Part shown: in pieces, positions 48,570 to 60,191 of the stretch
How positions within the stretch are numbered: the stretch's first letter is position 1
Layout of the letters: each line of letters opens with the position of its first letter
Source of the DNA: Antitrichia curtipendula
Taxonomy: Eukaryota > Streptophyta > Bryopsida > Hypnales > Leucodontaceae
Direction: 5' to 3'
Assembly: GCA_951230915.1 (NCBI GenBank)
Contig: OX579636.1
Coordinates: 45,821,912 to 45,885,911, forward strand
Length of the DNA: 64,000 nucleotides
Program-made: the position numbers and the translations under genes
Notes under the pieces: model-generated
Told to the model about the DNA's origin: nothing
Database searches by the model: none
What the model saw: the letters and a program-made list of their open reading frames with translations, nothing else

Positions 48570-49080
48570 TCTTTTGTGCTATTTTAAGTCTTTAAAGGTT
48601 GAGCTATATTCTTCTTTCTTTAAAAATTAATCTCCTTGATTGTACATGTAGGCACCCAAAGTTGTAATGAAGTTATTGGAGTCTACTTGCAACACCAAAG
48701 CATTAGATGTAATTTGAGGCCTGCGGAAGACTGCAAGTTCCCCAGCCCCGAAACAGATGGGAACGCTGCCACACAGGCAGGCTGACGTGGTCGAGCGACT
48801 GCCAGCTATTTTCCGGAAAAAAAAATTTAATTTTTTTTTTCTGTTTTTTTTGTATTTCAAGACTTAAATTTTTTTTTTTGAATTTTTTTTGAATTTTTTT
48901 TTCTGACAGCACTGCTACTGTTTCAGAACTCGGGAACTGGATTCGGGAACAGTGCGGGAACAGTGCTGAAACGGCCCTCCGGAGGCCTCAAATTACATCT
49001 AATGAAGCAACATCTTCACATTTTGTAAGGAATATAGGTCCCATAAGCGTGTGAAAAAATACATTTACATAATTTTATTT
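48570..49080 (+). repeat. Unique part after the pyrimidine tract, shared with the window end
   Basis: Words such as AAAGGTTGAGCT, TAGGCACCCAAAGTTG, GGAGTCTACTTGCAAC and CATCTTCACAT recur in reverse complement at 63210-63420. Tract and flank therefore form one larger element present in two opposite copies. A GC-rich element interrupts this copy at 48702-49003. Confidence 0.7.
48702..49003. mobile_element. 302-bp GC-rich TIR element
   Basis: ATTAGATGTAATTTGAGGCC opens the element and its exact reverse complement closes it (21-bp perfect TIR). The second copy of the host repeat at the window end lacks this insert, which confirms it as an insertion. A short AAGC lies on both sides, possibly the target duplication. 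The inside is unusually GC-rich apart from a T/A-rich middle, with GGGAACAGTGC repeated. No coding potential. Confidence 0.75.
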
Positions 49081-49106
49081 TTATATGTTTTATAGCCTTG
49101 TAAAAT

Positions 49107-49485
49107 CACTAGAAGAAAAATTTATAACAAAAACAACAAAAAATTGTTGCTTGCACCTGTTGTTTGGGTCGCGTTGTATTGGACAAAAATGAACTGAAAT
49201 TTGTTGATTTTTTTTGTTGTTTCAGACAAATTTGAAAAAAAAATAATAATATTTTGATTTTTTTTAGATTTAAAAAAATCCTTTAACAATATTTTAGAAA
49301 AAAATTTGGCTACACGAAAAAACCCAGGCAATTGAAAAACTAAAAAATTTAAAGCCCGACACACGAGCAGGCCTTCACCTAATCACCTTTGAGGTTCAAA
49401 CCTTGGACCTTGTGGTGGAGATCCAAAGGTTTGACCATTACACCATTCAAGCATTCACATGATAATGGGAAGAGTAAGTTTTTAT
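49107..49485. mobile_element. CACTA-ended repeat, left part
   Basis: Starts CACTAGAAGAAAAATTTATA and goes on with AACAACAAAAAATTGTTG-like words, then GAGGTTCAAACCTTGGACC. The layout resembles the arms and centre of the palindrome at 23297. It is followed by a TTAA element and then by the hairpin at 50464, which is related to the palindrome's inner module; they were probably one element. The right end is not fixed. Confidence 0.5.
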
Positions 49486-49489
49486 TTAA

Positions 49490-50422
49490 CCCCTGAACGG
49501 CCCTTGGGCTCTTTTCCTACGGCGCCGTATCCGTCGTCTACGATGTGTGGTGAATTTCGGAAACTGCTTTCGAGACGTGAATTTGGCAATCTAGCCGTTC
49601 CGATTGCCTTCAGGACTAACTCGTGGCTACCCCGAATTTTTGCGAAGCGCGTAGCTGCCGCACTATGCAGAATTTTAGCCCGATGTAGTCCTGTCCAACG
49701 AACTACGTCTTGGGTGCCAAGTTTTTGATTTATGCTAAATTCTCTTGTGCGCAAATGGCTGATCGGTACGGTGGAAGTCTTTACGGAGGGTTAGGCCGCG
49801 TGCATAAAAAATTGTGACTCCAAAATCACAGCAGATTGACGATTGTGCAAAGATAAGCACCGTATGCGCAGTCGCCGGGTCGCCCTTGAATGCAGCCGGT
49901 GGATGGAACATACGCTCTCCCCACAGGGTCCTTGACGAATTACAACGTGTTGAGAGGGTGACATGGTGGCGACAGGCAAGCAAGGTGAACTTGGCGGGAG
50001 GCTAACTAGTTTCGGCAGGAAACCACATGGCAATGCGTTTGGGAACCAGGACAAGAATAACTACTTCATAGGCGCAGCAGAATGCCTCAGTGCGAGTCCG
50101 AAGCTTGTTCTCCCGCCAGAAACTCTGCAATCCCGCGCCTACAGTGCCAAAGGACAGTGCCACGTTTGCGAAGTACAACCCAGCCGATCAACGGGTCTCC
50201 TTGTGTACGTACAATTCACTGTAACGTAGGCCATTTTGTGTATTCCCGTCTGCAAACAGTGATCTACGAAGTAGTTCGACCCACGGAGCACAGCATTCGA
50301 TGCGCAAACACACCCGCCGTAACTTTACTGAAGCCCCGGAACCCTAATTCGGGAACTTTCCTACGCAAATACGTGATAAACTAGAACATACGGCCGCAAA
50401 GGGCCTCCAGGCCGTTCAAGGG
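49490..50422. mobile_element. TTAA-flanked piggyBac-type element, 933 bp
   Basis: TTAA at 49486-49489 and 50423-50426. Ends CCCCTGAACGGCC and, inverted, CCCTTGAACGGCC. The interior is close to balanced in base composition, a sharp contrast to the AT-rich surroundings. No piggyBac transposase motif was found in any frame, so it is non-autonomous. Short open frames within it are probably chance. Confidence 0.75.
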
Positions 50423-50463
50423 TTAACTAGTTTTAAAATAATTTCTCGTTTGTTTTGTTAAAT

Positions 50464-50818
50464 CAGCAGACTTTGGAGGCCATTTTGACATAGTAGAACA
50501 ACTTTTTTCAAAAAACTTAGAACTAAGAAAAGTTTTGAAATCAAGCTAAATTTCATCTCCAAAAATCCGTTTGAAATTTAAAGTCTCCAATCAAAAGTTA
50601 TGGACCAAATTCAGAGAGGATGTTTGAAAAAGTAAAAACAAATGTCCCGTTTTCAATCCCTCTCTGAATTTTGCCCATAACTTTTGATTGGACGATTCTT
50701 GAAATCTCAAACGGATTTTTGGAGATGAAAGTTAGCTTGACTATGCAACGTTCACTAGATCAAAGTTTTTGAAAAAAGATAATTGACTATGTCAAAATAG
50801 CCGCCAAAGTCTGTTGAG
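50464..50818. repeat. Hairpin repeat related to the 23.3-kb palindrome
   Basis: The left arm begins AGCAGACTTTGGAGGCCATT; the right arm is its imperfect reverse complement ending CGCCAAAGTCTGTTG. The inner part has TTTCATCTCCAAAAATCCG, AATCAAAAGTTATGG and CAGAGAGG, each also present inverted. These are the same words as in the four modules of the 23297-25107 element. Confidence 0.75.
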
Positions 50819-50819
50819 T

Positions 50820-52550
50820 TTAAATGGCACCAAATTGTGAATGGTTTAAAAAAAAATTCCACTGTCATAGTATCCTCCTAGAAATCTTGCACCCCCACTA
50901 TGAAGTCTAATAAAAATTTGTATAACAAATTTTGCAAAAATATAATAAGGTTTGATAAACAAATTAAACCATCATGCTCAAGCATATAGGTATAGTCATA
51001 ATACAAGGGTCAATTACTAAAATGTAATTACAATTTAAAAATATTTATTTAATAAAATTTGGGAAGGCAACACCTTGACATTGATTTCTTTCTAGTATAA
51101 AAATTTTCTTACGTAATGTGCATTTTTCCACAAGTAAGATGAGCACATTGATGTTTCTTTAATGTTTCTACAATACAATTTGAAAAGTTCATTACCAATA
51201 TTTTTCAATCAATTATTATGTAACACAATGAAAAACACACAAAATAATTTATAAAAAATTGGGATTTCTTTTTTTTAATTGAAATTTTGTGTGTTGATTA
51301 AGATTGCATAAAATAATAAATTTAATATATATTTTTGATGGTACATTTTTAAATTCATAGTATATTCTTCATGCCATCCAACAATCTATATAAGGAGTCA
51401 AAAAAGGCAAATGGTATTATAAAAAATAAATAATTAAAGGGTAAGATTTGGATGATTGCAATCTTCATATTTTAAGATTTACAAGATTTTAGAAATTACA
51501 TTAGTAATTGTATCATTTTATGTTTGGTCTTTTTTTAAATTTCAAATTGTTCCTCATCAAATCCTTAACATTCAAATGCATAAAGCCTTTTTTTATTTTC
51601 TTGGAATTTGCTCTATATTGAACAAAAAGACAACATTTTGATAAGTTTCATCAATATTTTTTGAATTGAAACTGTACAAATTTAAATTAGACATATTAGA
51701 GATCACATTGAAAAAGAAAACACAACAATACCACTTATGGATTGAAAGATCATACTATTTGGTAGAAAAAATTTAAAATAAAATTATGGGATTAGATTTT
51801 TTTAGATTAAAAAAAACTCCAAAAATTCCAAAAAGATTCTATATTCTCTAAAATTCTGTTGATTCATTCATTGCACTATTCAAATCAACAGAAAATAGGC
51901 ATCATTTTGTTGATTTTCACAAATAGTTCAAAAATAAATGAAAATGATCATTGTAGTACTCCAAATAGTAGAAATTAGCTGATTTTTTGTTGTTTTGATC
52001 ATGGGTTTCCAGTAATGTTAGAAATTAATAAGTGTCATTGAAAGAGTCATATTTTTTGCATTTTTTCTCTCCAACATAATTGTTTCTTGTGCATTTCAAA
52101 AATCATATGTACTTGTTTCTAATTGAATAGTGTCTTTTATTTGCTTACAGAACCATGTTGATGCATGACTACAATGCATCATATCCATTTAGAATGTACA
52201 GAAAATGTTATTATAATTTATGACAAAAGTTATTATAAACTTCAATCACTTCAATCACTTCAATCACAAACTAGTGAAACTACACACACAAATCTAAGAA
52301 ATACAACTCTCATTTATCCAATATATTACTTGCTTGAATTATACTTACAATATATCTTGGTCAAAATATGATTGGCTATAGTTACATAATGTTCATAGAT
52401 ATGCCAAAAATGTGACACTATATTTTTAATAATATGACTAAATTCAATCATAAAATTACTAGTAACATTCTATATGAATTTCCATATCAACCAAAAATAT
52501 AACTCACAAAAATCATATTCCACATCATTCAATAGAAAATATTATTCATG
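50820..52550. other. AT-rich DNA, no gene recognised
   Basis: Short random frames only. ATTTGTTGTTTTGATCATGG-like sequence and a GGGTTTCCAGTA word near 52000-52016 resemble an inverted CACTA-type terminus, but no partner was found. Confidence 0.4.
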
Positions 52551-52554
52551 AGAG

Positions 52555-53027
52555 TCATTATCTACATTAGTAGAGAATATAAATAACAAGAATTATGTTC
52601 CAGATGAACAAAAAATATAACTTACGAAAGTCATATTCCACATCAACGAAAAATATGACTCATGAGAGTCATATTTTACACCCACAAAAAATATGACTCA
52701 CTATAGTCATATTCCACGTTAGCAAAAAATATGAGTATGCACAGTTACATACCACGTAGGATTTTTTTTCTTTGCTCAACAACTCAAGAAAAAGTCAAAC
52801 TCGAAAGGGTAGTCAATGTATATGCTATATTGACAAAACATGGATAATTATGGATAATTGTACTTTCCAATCTGTACGATTGTCAATATAACTCATGTCC
52901 AAAGCGACTCGTCGATAATCACTGAACCCAATCATATTGCAAATCATCTACAGTGATTTCTATGTAAGTCATATATTTTTTATTCTATGACTCACTGCAG
53001 TCATAGAACATTGATTGTGTTGTAGTA
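52555..53027 (-). repeat. ATATGACT...AGTCATATT minisatellite, CACTA-like end
   Basis: Units of about 40-45 bases with AAATATGACTCA and GAGTCATATT(C/T)CAC repeat several times. The stretch ends TTGTGTTGTAGTA at 53027, the reverse complement of the left end of the element at 62442 (CACTACAACAAAACC). It abuts the truncated 5' LTR and probably displaced the LTR's first half. Confidence 0.65.
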
Positions 53028-53032
53028 CAGTC

Positions 53033-53190
53033 TGTTAGTCTTAGCTTTAGATCCAAAGTCTTGTTCTTTGAAGCCTTGTTCTGTGTACTCTTGTTCTTTT
53101 GAATACATATATTGTTTCTAATAAAACATCGTGTGATGCCTTTGTTAGGTTTTTGAAATATTCATGTTCTTGTTTAGAGTCTGTTCAGAA
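53033..53190 (+). repeat. 5' LTR, truncated
   Basis: Matches the second half of the 3' LTR (TTAGTCTTAGCTTTAGATCC, CTTGTTCTTTTGAATACATA). The first half is missing, cut off by the minisatellite element ending at 53027. No primer-binding site could be fixed. Confidence 0.75.
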
Positions 53191-54059
53191 CAGTTTGTTT
53201 AGATTGCCTTTAACATCATCAGAACTTCACTACTTTCAAATAGATAATGGACTACCCTTTTATCTGGAAGTTGGAGGTGTTTTGGAAGTTGTCGATTACC
53301 CACTTCTAAACTAGTGTTGTTAGCTTGTTGCTTACTAAACTCTTTATTTTCATAGACTTACTCACCATGCTTGTAGTGTAGAAGAGTTTATGGACTTGAA
53401 TAGACCACTTGTTTGAGAATTCAATTCCAACCTTGACATCCGTATTGTTAACAGATCAAAGCATGAACTTAGAAGAGTAATTGTACGCTGATTTAGTGCC
53501 ACTACATTTGAAGCAATTTTATCTTTGCCTACTTTCTTTATCATCCCAGTTCTCTAATATCGCATAATATTCATATACGTTTATTATTATTGAATTACGT
53601 CTTCTTGTTCAATGGCAAAGTAAACGAAACTACCATGGACAACTCAAAGTAAGACGCCATCATGGCTACTATAATGGCCATGCATATCAACCGCAAACAC
53701 ATGTTCAAGCAAACCAAAGAGTTAAATTCAAGACTTTGTGGCTTAAAAGCAAAGCTACAACTACCAATAGAATGAGTGCATACGCCAATGATATAAATCA
53801 ATGTTTCATAGAACTTGATGTTGTAAGCATCAAGTTCATCTCCTCATGATAACAAAGAACCTAATGTCAGCCCCCTGGAGAAATTTGATGGCATACATTC
53901 CAACTTCTAAGTTCTGAGGTTTTGTCAACCAAATCCAAATTATTGCACTTCTACAACCACAACAATATCCAACATATATGGTTTGATGGGGACCTTGCTA
54001 TCAAGACAAACACTTTCTTGGTTTGCACCACTATTTGAGGAGAATTCTCCAATCTTCAA

Positions 54060-54360
54060 CAACTTTGAAGCATTTCTAGCAGCCTTTAAAGAAGCTTTTA
54101 GCAAACATGATAAGATTTTTTTTGCAACAACTAAAATTTGAGACTTGCAACAAGAACGATGCTCAACATCAATACATGCTTTGGATTTACTTTAATTAAA
54201 ATGTGATATTGATTGGGATAAACAAGCTTTGATAAGTCAATTCTATTACAACTTATGTGGTGAAGTATAGGATTTATTATTATCTTTGCCGGATATTTTG
54301 ATACTAAATGAAGCAATTAACCAAGCTATCAAGGGTGATAACTGTTTGTTTGAGCGACAA
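54060..54360 (+). pseudogene. gag remnant
   Basis: The translation shows a gypsy gag-like pattern (LQQLKFETC, then DWDKQALISQFYYNL with stops between, then LSLPD). It is broken by in-frame stops. Further gag-like residue before 54060 is too decayed to bound. Confidence 0.5.
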
Positions 54361-54629
54361 CCAAAAAAATGTACATGGACTACGCCATGATTGTAGGTCA
54401 ATGACTCTACTACTTCTTCAACGACTACTTCAAGTAAACAATCTAAGATAGAAGATATGCAAATTGATACAATTCAATTCAAATCTTTGACCGAATAGGA
54501 AAAAAGATGTCGACATGTAGAAGGATTGTGTTTTTACTGTAGAAATATGGCTACAAGAAGACAACACACGTCTTAGATTCAAAGTGCAAATATCCAACAA
54601 GAAAACAATAACATCCAACTATAGTAGGG

Positions 54630-55023
54630 ACCGTGCAACTAGATTCTACACCGTTATTAGTAACTCCAAGTCATGTATTATGTACAAGCCTTGCGCCTTG
54701 TTTTGTTATACCGTTGTATTTAGGTCCCAAGAAAATTGAAATCCATACCTTAATAGATTCAAGAGCCTTAGCATGTTTTATAGATGAATCTTTTATCAAG
54801 CTGCATAGAATCCCATTAACAAATAAATAAATAAAATGATATATGTTGAGATTATTGACAAACAACCAATATCCTCTAGAAATGTTATCCACAAAACAAT
54901 TCTTTTGCAGATAATGACAGAAGACCATATTAACCATGTAATCTATAGTAATATCTGTTTTCTTTCTAGTCCTATCATCTTAGGACTTTCTTGGCTCAAA
55001 AAATATAACCTCCAGATTGACTA
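54630..55023 (+). pseudogene. Aspartic protease remnant
   Basis: Contains HTLIDSRALACFIDESF, where retroelement proteases have the active-site triplet D-S/T-G; here the Gly is replaced by Arg. GLSWLKKYN further on matches the end of the protease region. Two frames are needed to read it through. Confidence 0.7.
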
Positions 55024-55424
55024 ATCAAACCATAGTGTTACCTTCTTTCCTATTGAAGTTTTTATAATAGAGCCTTCTGTAAAACCTCCATCAATTCGTC
55101 ATCAAAAATTCCAAAAATTATTATTTATTAGAGCTCGGACGTTCATACATGATGTAGAAAGTGGAACCTTATTTGTTGCTTATGCTAATCCAGTGGCTGG
55201 TGAAACTACCAATACTACTATACTTTCAGAATAGTACAAGAAGAACGTATATGTATTACTTTAACATTGACCATATGATTGTGCCATCGGCCTTGAAAAA
55301 GGTGTACAATCATATTTTGGGCCCATCTACAACCTATTTTAAGACTAGTTTTTTACATTAAAATAGTATATCAATGAGAATTTAGCTAAAAATTTATTTT
55401 GCCATTCAAAATCTCCAATTATCA

Positions 55425-55835
55425 TTCCTTTTTTTTGTGAAGAAGAAAGATGGATCGTTGTAAATGGGTGTTGACTATTTAGGCCTCAACAAAGTGACAA
55501 TAAAAAATCAGTAAATAGTGCTACTAATTGCTGGATTTTTTTATCAACTTGGACAAGCAAAGATTTATACCAAGATCAATCTAAGACAAGCATACAATCT
55601 GCTATATATCAAAGAAGACAATGAATGAAAGAGTGCTTTCTGGACAAGGTGTGGCCATTTTGAATACAATGTCATACCTTTTGGACTTATGAATGCGCCG
55701 GCCATCTTTCAACACCTAATGAATAACATATTTTGAAGATTTTTAGACATCTTTGTTGCTTGCTATTTTGATGACATTTTTATCTATTCCAAGGATGCAA
55801 AACACACATGAAGAACATATAAGACTAGTCTTTGA
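55425..55835 (+). pseudogene. Reverse transcriptase remnant
   Basis: Shows [21 protein letters not shown] and the catalytic box as YFDDIFIYSKD. Several stops interrupt the frame. After it the element is broken by a short insertion beginning CACTATAAGAAAAGG. Confidence 0.8.
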
Positions 55836-55851
55836 AAAGCTTTCACTATAA

Positions 55852-56005
55852 GAAAAGGTGTCCGCCACAACCAACTGAATTATGACTAGCTGTCCTAAAT
55901 GACTATGGTACAACTAGAGCTTTATTACTGCACCACGAGCACGACCTGTAGAGAAGGGCAATCATTTTGGAGTCATTTTGCAGACGATGGAATGAACTTT
56001 GTTAA
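55852..56005 (+). mobile_element. CACTA-like fragment inside the gypsy element
   Basis: Starts CACTATAAGAAAAGGTGTCC, resembling the start at 22242, and ends somewhere before the gypsy coding sequence resumes near 56010. No matching right terminus is seen, so it is truncated. Confidence 0.5.
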
Positions 56006-56269
56006 ATTAAGAGCATTGGTTTGTATGCAAAGCTAAAAAAATACGCTTTTGACACATTTTAAGTGGAATTTCTTGGTTGTATCATCTCAAACAACAATAT
56101 ATCAATAGACTTGAAAAATATTCAAACTATTCTAGATTGGGCAATATCAATGATGGTATATGATATTCAATATTTTTTTTATTTTGCAAATTTTTATTGA
56201 ATATTCATCGAGAACTATTCCTAGATTGTCTCATCCCTTACACAACTTACTTGCAAAGATAAGTTGGAT

Positions 56270-56760
56270 TTGAGCTAAGAAGCAAAAAAAGCCTTTCAAA
56301 CATTAAAGAAAGCCTTTACTACAGCCCCAATATGGATCCATCTTGACTTTTTGAAATCATTTTTATGAAGACAGATGCTTTAGACTTTGCTATAAAAGTT
56401 GTATTATCATAACCAAGAAAAGGCAAAAAATTCCATCATGTTGCTTTCTACTTGAGAAAATTTAGTGCTATAAAAATTAAGTATGAAATCCATAATAAAG
56501 AGTTGGGTGCAATTATGAATTCCTTCCAAGAATGGTGCCACCTATTAGAAGATGCTACCCACTAAGTGATAGTATATATTGATCACAAAAACCTTGAATA
56601 TTTTATGTTTATTTGTGTTTTGAATCACCGCCAAGCTCATTGGAATATGTCTCTATCTAGATTCAACTTTGGCATCATACATTGACCCAGAAAACAACAA
56701 AATTTGACTGATCTTTATCTAGATGATTCAATCTTGTTCCCAAAGAACAAAAAACAATAT
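56270..56760 (+). pseudogene. RNase H remnant
   Basis: Follows the thumb region (LDWAIS near 56140). Recognisable pieces are KTDALDFAI, then FHHVAFYLRKF (with changes), YEIHNKELGAI and a later [11 protein letters not shown], the usual gypsy RNase H order. Stops are present. Confidence 0.65.
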
Positions 56761-56914
56761 ATGATTTACAAAAGACGACACTTCTAAAATCTAAACGCCT
56801 CTGTTTACGAGCAACTCATATATCAATTCTAATGGATACTAGGTTCTTAAACAAGATCCTGACAATCTTAGCTAGAGACTATGTTTTACTTAATATCAAG
56901 CAACGCCTTACCAA

Positions 56915-57700
56915 ATGCACCAAAGATTTAGTAAATTCAAGGTTAAAAACAAACTTTTATACTTTAAAGAATGCTTGTACATTCCTGATGGGCCATTGTG
57001 CCTCCAAATCTTGCAAGCTTGCCACAACCTTCCAATTGTTGGACATTTTTTATTCAACAAGACTTTGAAGGGTTTTTTTTGTGACTTCTGGTGTCCTCAA
57101 ATGTAAAAAATTGTCAAAGAATTTGTACTTTTTTACAACATATGTTCTCATTTGAAGAATCTTTGACATCATCCATATAGATTGCTACAATCGTTGCAGA
57201 TTTCGAAGCAACCATGGTCATCTGTTTCTATGAATTTCATTACCAATCTGCAATTTAACCAACTTTCAACTAAGTTTGAAACTATTTGTGTTGTAGTAGA
57301 CCAATTTTTGAAAATGGTACATTTTATTTTATGTAAGAAAACGATCACAAGAGAGGAAATAGCCAAACTCTTCATCAACAATATCTATCGCTATCATGGA
57401 TTACCTGAAGAAATTGTGCTTAACCGCGGCTCTCAATTCATCTCAAAATTTTGGTAATCACTATTTGAAATTTTACAAATAAAGACCAAAATTTCATCAA
57501 CATTTCATACTCAAATGGATGGACAAACCGAGAAAGTGAATAAAGTTTTGGAGCAATATTTGTGGTATACTATCAACTACCAACAAGATGCTTAGACATC
57601 AGTGATGCCACTAGCAAAGTTTACGTATAACAATAGTGTATATGCATCAACTCAAGAGACTCCATTTCACATCAACTATAGATTCCATCCAAAACTTGAC
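56915..57700 (+). pseudogene. Integrase remnant
   Basis: A zinc-binding-like start (CHNLPIVGH ... CDFWCPQM), then the core: SVSMNFITNLQF where the family has a catalytic Asp before FI, VVDQFLKMVHFI, and VLNRGSQFISKFW where the second catalytic Asp is Asn. FHTQMDGQTEKVNKVLEQYL carries the Glu. Loss of catalytic residues plus stops confirm it is inactive. A VFHISLLEIY-type segment near 58010 marks the C-terminal end. Confidence 0.8.
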
Positions 57701-58315
57701 ATGCTATCGGCTTGAACATGGGAGAGCTTTATGGCAGAGAGTTTTGCAATATGATTAAAAGAGATGCACACAACAACGAAAGAATATCTTGAAGAAGCTC
57801 AAAAAATTTGTTGATGTAAAAAATAAAGAGGAACCAAAGTTTCAAGTAGGTGATAAGGTGTGGATACTACAATGCAATATCAAGACTTCTTGACCATGTG
57901 ATAAATTTGACTATTGAAGAATTGGACCATTTTACATTAAAAAACAAATCAATGCTGTCGCATATCAATTAGAATTACCTACCTCTATGAAGATACATCA
58001 TGTTTTTCATATTTCACTCTTGGAGATCTACAGGGAACCTAACTTCCTTGGAAAAATTCAACTTCTACTACCTCATGTAGATGTAAATGACTACCAAAAA
58101 TATGAAGTCAAGAACATTTTTGATCTAAGGATTTGACAAGGTCAATTAAATATCCAATTAACAAGTATACATAGAAACCAACTTCAAATTTAATTAATGT
58201 GCCTCTGAAGATCCAAGAATTTCATCGACAGCAAGCAAGAAAACTAAGAGCTGCTAGAAGATAATATAGACTCCTTGAAGGATCTCGGAGCTAGAAGAAA
58301 AAGTAATATCATGGA

Positions 58316-58620
58316 TGCAAAAAGATTGTCGTAGCTTCTCCCTTACTAGAAGCAGCTCAAGTAGCTTCCAAGTTTGTGGAAGTAACTTAAGATCCTTGAG
58401 TATATATAGAAGTCAAGATTGAGAGGTTCCTCAGTTTCAAGAACTCACTCTAGTGTCTAGTTTTTGATTGTTAGTCTTAGCTTTAGATCCAAAGCCTTGT
58501 TCTCTATACTCTTGTTCTTTTGAATACATATTGTGTTCCTAGTAAAGCACCGCTTAGTACCTTTATTAAGTTTCTTGAAACACTCTTGTTCTTGTCCAGA
58601 GTTCGTCTCTAATACCAACA
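58316..58620 (+). repeat. 3' LTR (305 bp, TG...CA)
   Basis: Begins TGCAAAAAGATTGTCG and ends AATACCAACA. GAGTATATATAGAAG is a TATA-like signal in it. A purine-rich stretch (AGCTAGAAGAAAAAG) lies just upstream as a possible polypurine tract. Confidence 0.75.
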
Positions 58621-60069
58621 ATATTTTTTGGGTAAATTTTTTAATTAATGACTAGGTAGAAAAAAGGGGCAAAACCCCTAATTTATCCCATTATATGTCC
58701 AAACATCCTCCAAATCATCCTACACATGCTTTAGAAGGTTAGTGTAACCTCGTAAGCCCAAATATTTTCAAAATTGGCCATTAAGGCACAAAATGAGGCT
58801 AAATTGAGGCCTTGGAATTTAATTTTAGCACACTACAACTAACCAAAATCCTACCTCAATTCATACATAGATACCATGCACCTCACTAAGTTCCTAGATC
58901 CAATCATTAAACATTTGCCTACTCATTTTAGTTATTTAAACTTCTATTCCTATTTGATCATTCAAACCCCCCAACCTTAATTTCAACCCAATTTGGGTAG
59001 CTTCTACGCTTGCCCTAAAACCAAAAAAATTATCCCCCTACTCATGCATTATTTCTAAGCATCCAAATCATGCAAATTGACTCTAAGTGTGATTTTTGGA
59101 GAAATTTGGTACCACTTCCTCCGAAAATTATACCCTAGACTTCCCTAACAAGAGAGATTCATACAACCATTTAGAGACTCAATCAATAAGACCATTTTCT
59201 TGTAATTAATATTGTATGTAATTCCAACATCACAAGATATAGACATATAGTCAAATGAAGCTTTAAAAATAGCTTATGAAAACCAGTCACTAGAACAATC
59301 CAATACCTTATATAGATAGATTCTTCACATTGTTTGGCTTTGGTTTGGTCTCAACTCTCATCAAATTTCTCATTCAACCCTCTAATTGCCTTGTGTCAAT
59401 GCCAAGAATTTTGCCCTTAGATTGGTCACTTTTTTTTTGGTTCCAGAATTCTCTCTCCATCTTGAATTCTTCTTGTCTACTACAATTTCTTTTGTTGTGG
59501 TGGAGTTGCCTTGATTGTCACCAATTCTTGTTGATTCTATCATAGTATGGTTGTGAATTCTTCTTCATCCAGGATTCAATTCCCAATTGGTCGTTGAATC
59601 CTTATTTCTTTATTTCTCTTCAAAATTCAAGCCAATCCCATGCTTGCTTTGCTTGCCTTTGATGGCTTGAATTTGCGCTCTTATTATTGTTTTTGTTTGC
59701 CCGCTTTGGAATCTTCATTGAAAGTTGTTGCTTCCAATGAGGCCTCATTGTTTTGTTTTTTTGAGGTTTTAACTCCATGATTGTAGCCACCAATAGCTAC
59801 TCTAGCTTAATTCCAACCTAAAACTTTTCTTAGACTCCAATGAACCCATTCTTAGTTAAAAATTTAGTTCAAATTCTAGGAATTTTTCATGAGTGACTCA
59901 TCTAATCTGCCTTTTGTTTCAATATTACCAATTCACCCAAAAGGCCAAAACAAACCCTAAACTCTTCCACAATTCCCACATAATCCCATCTAACCTAAAT
60001 TCTATAATTTTTTACCATTCTTTCCACATAAAATAATGAACCTACTAGACAAATTGTTCTATATAGTTT
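58621..60069. other. AT-rich DNA, no gene recognised
   Basis: Only short frames on either strand. The 71-codon frame near 59330 has no similarity I can recognise and a repeat-like composition. Confidence 0.45.
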
Positions 60070-60191
60070 CACTAGAATAAAACCTCGTTGCTCTCAATAC
60101 AATCTACATGACGATTATGTTTTCGGTAACATAAAAACATCAATAAACATCATGTAGATTGTGTTGAGAGCAACAAGGTTTTATTCTAGTG
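60070..60191. mobile_element. 122-bp hairpin CACTA-type MITE (TSD TTT)
   Basis: CACTAGAATAAAACCTCGTT opens it; the right arm is the reverse complement over about 42 bases with two mismatches. TTT on both sides (60067-60069, 60192-60194) fits the 3-bp CACTA duplication. A transcript would fold into a long, nearly perfect stem. Confidence 0.85.

Larger units (their letters stand above)
53033..58620 (+). mobile_element. Decayed Ty3/gypsy LTR retrotransposon
   Basis: A partial 5' LTR, then gag, protease, reverse transcriptase, RNase H and integrase remnants in the gypsy order, and a complete 3' LTR. All domains are broken by several stops and frameshifts, so no protein can be made. A CACTA-like fragment interrupts it at about 55852-56005. 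The integrase-last order separates it from Ty1/copia. Confidence 0.88.

Noticed and set aside
48312..48630. Hydrophobic, cysteine-rich open frames
   Set aside because: Low-complexity pyrimidine tract; the same tract occurs inverted at the window end without preserved frame.
49459..50384. Open frames inside the 933-bp TTAA element
   Set aside because: They overlap on both strands, cross the element's ends and show no transposase motif; expected from its higher GC content.
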